Below, in pieces: positions 56,517 to 64,000 of a stretch of DNA of 64,000 nucleotides. Position 1 is the stretch's first letter, and each line of letters starts with the position of its first letter. Under the pieces are notes generated by a model, which worked only from the letters and a program-made list of their open reading frames with translations, searched no databases and was not told the origin of the DNA. A program made the position numbers and the translations under genes. The DNA is from Eutypa lata (Eukaryota > Ascomycota > Sordariomycetes > Xylariales > Diatrypaceae): NCBI GenBank assembly GCA_022661535.1, contig JAKULF010000003.1:1-64000 (forward strand). The letters are read 5' to 3'.

Positions 56517-58888
56517 ATGGCGCCGTCTTTCGATCATCTGCGCGATGCAGATATTGACGAGGATGACTACGATGAGGATGAGATTGATTTTTCCGATTTA
56601 AGAGAGAAGTACGAGGTTCAACTAGAACAAGGATACGATACATTCGTTGTCGTCGATGGATTACCTCAGGTCACCGAGGAGCAGAAGCCTAAGCTGGTCA
56701 AGTTCTTGTTGAAGAAGCTGAACACTGTCGGAAGGACGAGAGAAGACCTCATCTACATGCCCATGGGAGAGGATGACAAGTCACTCAGGTCAGTCTGCCG
56801 GGTATCCCCATCGTTTCATGCTGAGCATGGAGCTAACTGAAACCCTTCTTACAGATTCGCTTTCGTCGAGTACTCTTCCGCCGCCGAGGCTGCTGCCGCC
56901 GTGAGACAACTCGACATGGTACCTCTCGACAAGAGGCACACCATCCGCGTCAACAAGATGACTGATATCGACCGGTATGGCCGCGAGGGGCGTGTCGACG
57001 AGGAGTATACCGCACCCAAGATCGAGCCCTTCCAGGAGAAGGAGCATCTGCGCTCCTTCTTAGCCGATCCCAGCGGCCGTGGTCGGGATCAGTTCGCCAT
57101 GTTCCGTGGTGACAACGTCGGTGTCTTCTGGAACAACGAGAAGGATACACCCGAGAATATCGTCGATCGACAACACTGGACCGAGAGCTTCGTCCAGTGG
57201 TCTCCCCTAGGAACGTACTTAGTGTCGGTTCACCAGCAGGGTGTCCAGCTATGGGGAGGCCAGTCGTGGTCTCGCCAGAGACGTTTTGCTCACCCCTTCG
57301 TCAACATGCTCGATTTCTCCCCCAGCGAGAGATACGTCGTCACCTGGTCCAACCGTCCCATCTCTATACCCGACGAGGGTCACCCGCAACTGTCCATGGA
57401 CGAAGATGGCAAGAACTACGTCATCTGGGATCTCGAAACCTCCAAGCCTCTGCGATCTTTCGCGAACCTCGACATCCCCTCCTCCAACGACCCCAACGCT
57501 CCGCCCAAGCCGGCCCCCAAGTTCCCGTGGCCCGCCTTCAAGTGGTCCTCCGACGACAGGTACGTTGCTCGGCTGAACCAGGGCCAGTCCATCTCTGTGT
57601 ACGAGCTGCCCCGCATGAACCTGCTCGACAAGATGGCCATCAAGCTCGAGGGCGTCATGGATTTCGAGTGGGCTCCTGCCACGCCCCAGAGAGACGGCGT
57701 CAAGCTGTACGAGCAGCTCTTCTGCTTCTGGACTCCCGAGATCGGTAGCAGCCCCGCCCGGGTCGGCCTCATGAGCATGCCCTCCAAGCAGGTTGTTCGG
57801 TCCCTCAACTTATTCAGCGTGTCGGATGCAAAGCTACATTGGCAATCCGACGCCGCGTACCTTGCTGTCAAGGTCGACCGGCATTCCAAGTCCAAGAAGT
57901 CCCAGGCTACTACCCTCGAGATCTTCCGCGTAAAGGAGAAGGGTGTACCCGTAGAGGTAGTCGACACCATCAAGGACACCGTCATCAACTTTGCCTGGGA
58001 ACCCAAGGGAGACCGCTTTGTCGTTATAACGACGACAGAACCCATTGGTCCTACCGCCGTTCCTCCCAAGACCTCGGTTGCTTTCTTCTGTCCTGAAAAG
58101 GCGAAGGGCTCGGTTATTGGCAACTTCCGACATCTACGCACGTTGGAGAAGAAGAACAGCAACTCCATCTACTGGTCCCCCAAAGGACGCTTCGTAGTGG
58201 TGGCCACCATCGCCAACCAACAGAGTTCCGATCTAGACTTCTTCGATCTCGACTTCGAGGGTGAGAAGCCGGAGAGCGACAAGGATCTAACCGCCAATCT
58301 GCAGCTTATGAACGTTGCGGATCACTACGGCGTAACAGACCTTCAATGGGATCCGTCTGGCCGGTTCGTCGCCTCGTGGGCGTCGGTCTGGAAACATACA
58401 GTAAGTTTGGCTCTTTCCCCCCTTTTCGTGCTCCTTGATTCCTTGCCTATTATTTCTAACATGAGAACTAGATGGAAAACGGCTACCATCTCTACGACTT
58501 CCGGGGCGAGCAGCTGCGCGAGGAGCCCGTCGACAAGTTCAAGCAGTGGCTCTGGCGACCACGACCTGCCACGCTACTCACTAAGGACGAGCAGAAGCAG
58601 ATCCGCAAGAACCTGCGCGAGTACTCGCGGCAGTTCGAGCAGGAGGACGCCGAGCGCGGTGCGTCGGCCGACTTGGCCGTCATTGAAGCCCGGAGACGCA
58701 TTCTCGACGAGTGGTACGCGTGGCGCGCCTCGGTCGAAGAAGAGCTCGAGGAGGAGAGGGAGTTTCGCGGTCTCCCCAAGAAACCCCTCGAGGAGGAACA
58801 GGCCGCCGAGGCGGACGAGGGCGAGAAGCAGGTCATCGAGGAGATCGTCGAGGAGGTGCTCGAGGAGCACGAGGAGATCGTCCCGTGA
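56517..58888 (+). CDS. Translation initiation factor eIF3 subunit b (PRT1)
   Basis: Three exons: 56517-56788, 56855-58400 and 58472-58888, giving 744 residues. Introns are 66 nt (GTCAGT...TTACAG, branch GCTAAC) and 71 nt (GTAAGT...AACTAG). An acidic N terminus ([15 protein letters not shown]) precedes an RNA-recognition motif ([27 protein letters not shown] at about residues 40-120), then the WD40-like beta-propeller ([46 protein letters not shown]), and a C-terminal charged helix that contacts other eIF3 subunits. It is the scaffold of eIF3 on the 40S ribosome. The exact intron borders restore the conserved RRM and [15 protein letters not shown] junctions. Confidence 0.96.
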
Positions 58889-61800
58889 TAGGCTGGCGCA
58901 TCCCATTTCCCTGTTGGTCGCGGCGGTTTGGGGGACGGCGGGGGACGGCGTTTATATGTGTATAGCACGACTTGCATCTAGAGTTTGCTAGCAGGTAGCA
59001 TCCCACAACAGAAAAAAGGAAGTTCTTTCGATAATGAGAACTTTGAGTTTGATGGATCTACGCAGTCCCAACCCCGGCGTCGATGTTCATCATGACTCCG
59101 TATGTCACATTATATATGCATGATTTGAGTATAAAGCATGAGTTTGCAACAGGCTATGTAGACCTTGCCTTTGCATACTAGATAGCGAGTTGATACTATA
59201 GTGGCCACTAACTAGACTTACGTCAAACTATGTAAGTCTTCGCATGAGATAATTGCTATTGTCCCTTCTGCAATCTTCTACAATAATGCTCTTCTGCAAT
59301 GATGCTCTTCTACAACGAGGCGCTAGCACCATATCGACAGCTCTAAGGGGCGGCTATCTGGCAAAATATCATTATTTTCGGACATTCCGTAAGAAACGAT
59401 CTCGACTATAATTGTAGGTACTGTTCATCTAAAAATAACAGATTACTATTTCGTAAGTATAAGGACAGAAGGATAAGGAGGCTCCCAAGACGTTTGTTCG
59501 CTGTGAGACTGTGAAACAAGTCTCACATGTCATCCCAACTTTCATCTATTATCTATGTGTACAGAGCACCACATGTCCTGCATACATACCTTGTAAGGAA
59601 TACAGCTTTCTAGTGCTAGGTTCCACTGGTTTAAGCTTAAACTACATTTATGTTTATTCTGAGTACGGTTGCATTGAACGTTTGAATGCAGTGCTACGCT
59701 GGCTAGATGGTAGGTACTGACTGTTGAGGCGCTTCACGTTGGTTTGACGGGGTAAACGCCTACGCCTGCTGCGCCCGAAACAACAAAGGACGATTACTAC
59801 ATATGTACTACGGAGTGTTGACCCTAGAAACATCGGAGTCGGAATAGGATTCTGTTTACATAGGTAGTTCTAGGTATCCATTATAATTGAGCCACGATCA
59901 ATATGTCTACCTAATGGTGGTGGTAAGATAATAACTATACAAACTCGCCCTTCTTGTGAAAGAGCCGAGCCTGAATGGATGTCCCCGTCGAGTTCAATAG
60001 GCCGGAGCTGCGGAGTTTACTAAAATGGGTTATCAGCGATCCGATCGAAATCAAAATCAAAATCGGATGACCGTCCCCTCAGCCCCTATTCCGATAAGGT
60101 TCGGCAATCGCACAAAGTGGGTGGGTAGGTTTGTCGGTGTCTACGTAGTACCTCTAGTTAGGGCGTCCAAAGGCATCCCACTCCTACGCCACCACTAACT
60201 ACAGTAGATTGTAATATGCGCTCATCCTACTGTCCGTAGCAATGTGTTAACTAAGATTTACATCTGTAGGTATGCATGTATATGTATATACGTAGTGTTT
60301 ATTTCATTTCATATATACGCGATGTACATGAATGAAAGAAGGGCAGACGGGCTGAGACGCTGAGAGAGGAGAGGTGCTTGAATATCAGGAAAGGGGGTGA
60401 GATATGTAAGTGGGTGGGTATGTATTTGTCTTCTGTAATTTTGGCGATTGACCAATCATTGCGGGAGTTTCTTACGCTCACCCCTTTTATTTCATTCTAC
60501 GTACAAAGCCACATACCTACGTACTTCTTACTTACCTATCAAATAAATCTCATAGTTGGCGTCTACGTGCCTTGGGTGCCTCTGGTCAAAATGTGCCCAT
60601 TTACAGAGTACTTACCGCCTAAGGAGGTGCGTATGCATTAGCGTCAGGTACCGTGAACACTTCAAGCTGCAGTCATGTTGCAGCCAAGTTCCAACAAGTT
60701 GTATGCATGGTAAAAGCCTACCGCCCTATATGGGCAACTTATAATCCCGGATGGCCGGCCTTGGCAACAGGTATGTAGCTTGGTGTTGTTCATCTGTTGA
60801 TGGTTCTCCAATCAAGCCAACCAACAACTTATTTACAGTTCAACGTGGCTTATGCATGCATAGACGCTTCATGAACCAGAGTAAAGTTGCGATATTTCAT
60901 TATCTTAAGCATGATGAGAAATGTGTCTATTGTATGTATGTAGTTATGTATGTAGGTTGGCTACCTAAGTTACCTATGTCTAGATCCTACTGGGAGCCTG
61001 GAGCCAGCCTAGGCCCATTATAGAGCTTTCAGCACGTGTACTACAGCAGTTGGTCCACATACTACTCCCCGTAGATCTTCCAAGTTTTTTTTTCTCCCTC
61101 ATCGTCTAACGTTAGTAATGTAGAGCCGATTTTTCTAGCCTCTAGGGTGTTATTTTCTAGTTTATGCCGATGAGAACAAAATCAATTTGTTATTCCTTCG
61201 ATTGTTTCGATCGCTTGCATTTTAGCTCTACAATACTTCATACAAGGTACCTATGCATTGTACTTGCTCCTTAAAGAGCCACATGCTAACTATGTAGAAG
61301 TGCATGTCTACTAGCCCCTCCCCCTTAAGGTTACTTATCTAGGACTTTATAATCATACATACAACCCATTCTGCCCTGCACTGTACCTAATGTATGTATT
61401 GTACGCCCTAACTACTAGTTACATAGAGCACTAATTGCCTACCGGCCTACGCTTCCTTGTGCTCTAGTTAGTGTTGACCAAGCATTGCATTTTCAAGTTT
61501 TCCAATACTCCCATCACTCACTCCATCACCCATTTAGTCGTTCATTCATATTCGTTCCTTTATTCATACATACATCGACGCGTACATACACACGTATATG
61601 TCTTTATTCTTTCGTTTATTTGTTTAAACCATCGTGTTTTCCCCTTGGCGTCTAATATTTGTGTGATCATTGCCGTTGACAGCTGCCATCGCCATCGTCA
61701 TCATCATCATAACCAGTATCATCTCACGATATCATCAAGCACATAATCCGTAGTTCACGACTTTAAAATCGACAACAATCCGCCCATTAATCATCCCGCT

Positions 61801-62884
61801 GTCGACCTCTTTCTGTGAATATACGACATCCGTACATATATACATGATAATACATCCATAAGAGAATATCTATTCGCATACGTTAGGACCAATTCGACAT
61901 TTGTTCGCTGTCCGCTGTAATGTTTTGATCCCTATCGACTTGTTCCGACTACCCTACCGACCAAATCACAAATACGGATACCCCGGAATTTCGAGCAGAC
62001 TTCTCTACTATCCTGGTAGATAATCATAATTACCGGGAAACAGTTATTTCACGATTATAATTACTACAATTAATGCTGAAACAAGGCACACGAAACTGGA
62101 TAATAATACTATTAAAATTCCCCACCATTAACCATCTCCGACTGAGTTGACACTCGTTCCGACCTTTCGGCCATTCTTTTGAGCTAATCGTTGATTCCTT
62201 CCAACATTCATTGTTCTCTTTTTGCTCGTCTTACCTTGAAGGGGAGACCGTGGCTTATTAGTTATACCGACTTCTATACAATACATTCTCGGCATCTTTC
62301 TGGCACACGGTACTTCGACTAGGATCGTGAGACACTTAAGCTTCAATCCTCGCTGGGTTATCCGCAACGATAACAGGGATTCGCTAATCAGGGGCTCATT
62401 GCACGTTTCTATCTCAGCCTTGTTGTATGAGAGACGGTCGAACAACAAACCATCGAAACGTCTCTTTTTCATCACATCCTTTTCTTGCTTGGTCTGGTCT
62501 AATCTGATCTGATCTGATCTTTCATCCGATCACGACGAGGCGCAGTACGACATTGCATGCATTAATCGTGCTGGGTTTCAAACACATCCCACTCCCGCGT
62601 TTGCTCCTATCCCAACATCGATCATACCCGGAGTCAATCTGACCCTGAATCCATATCTTCCTTCGACCTCAAGTACAAGAGAAGAAGATCGACGGTCCGG
62701 TCTGTGGAGCAAGTCCAAGACCACGTAGACATTTTTATTTCCGTTCTTCACCATCATTGCCTTCGGACGAACGAGGTGAAGACGACGTGAATTAACAGTG
62801 GAAGTTCTGATACGATAGAGAAAAGCCTAATAGCGTTGGTGAAGCCTTTTCGGTTTCTCCTGCACGAGGCATCAAAATTGCCCA
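58889..62884. other. 4-kb gene desert upstream of the last gene
   Basis: No supported gene on either strand; frames are short and AT-biased with many tacatac/tacctac repeats. The right part (about 61470-62884) is C/T-rich with few long frames and may be a long 5' leader or promoter of the downstream gene, as is common for fungal regulators. A tctgatctgatctgatct run lies at 62501-62520. Confidence 0.5.
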
Positions 62885-64000
62885 ATGCCGAGTGACACGA
62901 CAATGATATACGGCGGTTCAAACTTTGTTGACGAGGTTGACAACGACATTTCCGGCCCCGGCTCCCCACCCGGCATGTCCACATCGAAATCTTCCAAGAC
63001 TTCTTCATTACGCTCCTATAACTCGGACGATGACAATGGCGTGGCAGCAGATGCTGCCCATTTCGAAGAGATCGGACTTGACGATGACACCGCTACTATT
63101 GACGCGTCGCATTCTCGCGACTTCCAACAGACCAAATCTAATCCAAACCCCTATAGTGCATCCTTTGCTTCCGACCTCCGCGCTGCATCCGCCAGACATG
63201 TAGGCCCCAAAATCCATCCTCAGGCGCAAACCCGCGGCTTGGTTCGCCCCAACGCGCCGCGCGAGATCACCCCGGGAAAGAAATCTCGGCCGACGTTCCC
63301 ACCCACGAGGCCTGGGTTCCGGGATACAAGCACGCACAATCTTACTATGATTGGCCCAGATCCCCAACGAGGTCCTTTGCCGATGCGTGGAATGCCCGTT
63401 CGATCTGCTTCCACCTTGAGCGTCAATCGCCGACGTCGAAGCCCCAGTCCGAATCAATCATTAAACCCACGCGACCCGAACAGACCAGGCCTTATCCGGC
63501 GAAGCAGTTGGCAATCCAATCGAGAGCGGAAAGGGATCATAGAGTTAGAGAAGGAATGTGACGATGATGATGATGACAACATCCCCGATGGCTTCATTCT
63601 GGATAATGTGCCTCTGTCGCCTCGCCCCCCTACAGAACGGTCTTCTAGCCGGCCCGCATCGACGTCGACGTCTCCCGAGAGATTATCAAAGGATCGGATG
63701 CGTAACGTTGGTAATGGTACCCCGTCGGTTGCCACCGACAGCGGTTCACTTAGGTCGCCAACATGGAAAACCGATTCTTCACCGACTCCGACCAAGTCTG
63801 GCGCGTCTTCCCCGAAGGGCCGTGCGAAGAGTTGGACGGCCGCCGTCTCAGCGCTGAGCGCCGAAGCCAAGGCGCTCACGGAGAAGCTCGAGGAGCATGC
63901 CGATGAGCTCGATAAGCATGGAGTATTCCAGCAACCATGCTTACAGACCGCCAAACCTCGAGTGAAATCTGCTTTTGCCGAGCTCCCGCCTCTCCGGAGG
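62885..64000 (+). CDS. Long disordered fungal protein, 5' part only (runs off window)
   Basis: An open frame of 372 codons starts at ATG 62885 (an in-frame stop lies upstream with no earlier ATG) and continues past the window end. The product is rich in Ser, Pro, Arg and Asp: RSASTLSVNRRRRSPSP, RRSSWQSNRERK, a poly-Asp block before IPDGFILDNVPLSPRPP, and AKALTEKLEEHADELDK, a short coiled coil. These blocks look conserved among filamentous ascomycete hypothetical proteins (recollection), and the many SP/TP sites suggest regulation by phosphorylation. No catalytic domain is visible in this part. Function unknown. Confidence 0.85.
   Translation, partial: MPSDTTMIYGGSNFVDEVDNDISGPGSPPGMSTSKSSKTSSLRSYNSDDDNGVAADAAHFEEIGLDDDTATIDASHSRDFQQTKSNPNPYSASFASDLRAASARHVGPKIHPQAQTRGLVRPNAPREITPGKKSRPTFPPTRPGFRDTSTHNLTMIGPDPQRGPLPMRGMPVRSASTLSVNRRRRSPSPNQSLNPRDPNRPGLIRRSSWQSNRERKGIIELEKECDDDDDDNIPDGFILDNVPLSPRPPTERSSSRPASTSTSPERLSKDRMRNVGNGTPSVATDSGSLRSPTWKTDSSPTPTKSGASSPKGRAKSWTAAVSALSAEAKALTEKLEEHADELDKHGVFQQPCLQTAKPRVKSAFAELPPLRR

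Noticed and set aside
57416..58977. Long frames antisense to or shifted within eIF3b
   Set aside because: Shadow frames of the conserved eIF3b exons.

Overview
The window is a chromosome end of a filamentous ascomycete fungus. It opens with telomeric repeats and then about 3.7 kb of extremely AT-rich, RIP-like repeat DNA. Genes carry short 51-65 nt GT-AG introns with CTAAC/CTGAC branch sites, and ketopantoate reductase, GH3, CCT2, eIF3b and CAP10 families are all present. Sordariomycetes is my best guess (inference from gene style; no marker gene was checked).

Layout. (1) 1-210: telomere. (2) 211-3940: AT desert with five decayed direct copies of a ~300 bp repeat, ended by a GC-rich palindromic block. 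(3) 4.2-18 kb: a metabolic belt in which two genes look intact (an exopolyphosphatase with a signal-like leader and a class II aldolase/adducin protein) and five are broken by nonsense codons, frameshifts or deletions (FLVCR-like MFS, ketopantoate reductase, HSL-type esterase, sugar MFS, GH3 beta-glucosidase). (4) 19-44 kb: an accessory zone with an intronless ~1620-residue RHS/YD-repeat protein carrying a RelE/ParE-like C-terminal tip, two small secreted cysteine-rich proteins, a seven-exon secreted cysteine-rich protein, an aspzincin-like metallopeptidase, a secreted SRPBCC protein and a Dal5-type MFS transporter, separated by long gene-poor stretches. (5) 44.6-64 kb: core-like chromosome with a CAP10/GT90 glycosyltransferase, a tandem pair of small coiled-coil/basic proteins, CCT2 divergent from eIF3b, and the 5' part of a long disordered fungal protein that runs off the window.

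The gradient is clear: decay is greatest next to the telomere, the middle holds secreted and interaction-type genes, and conserved housekeeping genes begin about 53 kb in. The strongest candidate for an undescribed system is the fungal RHS polymorphic toxin-like gene with its variable C-terminal tip and the small same-strand reading frame just downstream. Several genes were rebuilt by reading splice sites by eye; their exon coordinates are in the entries.
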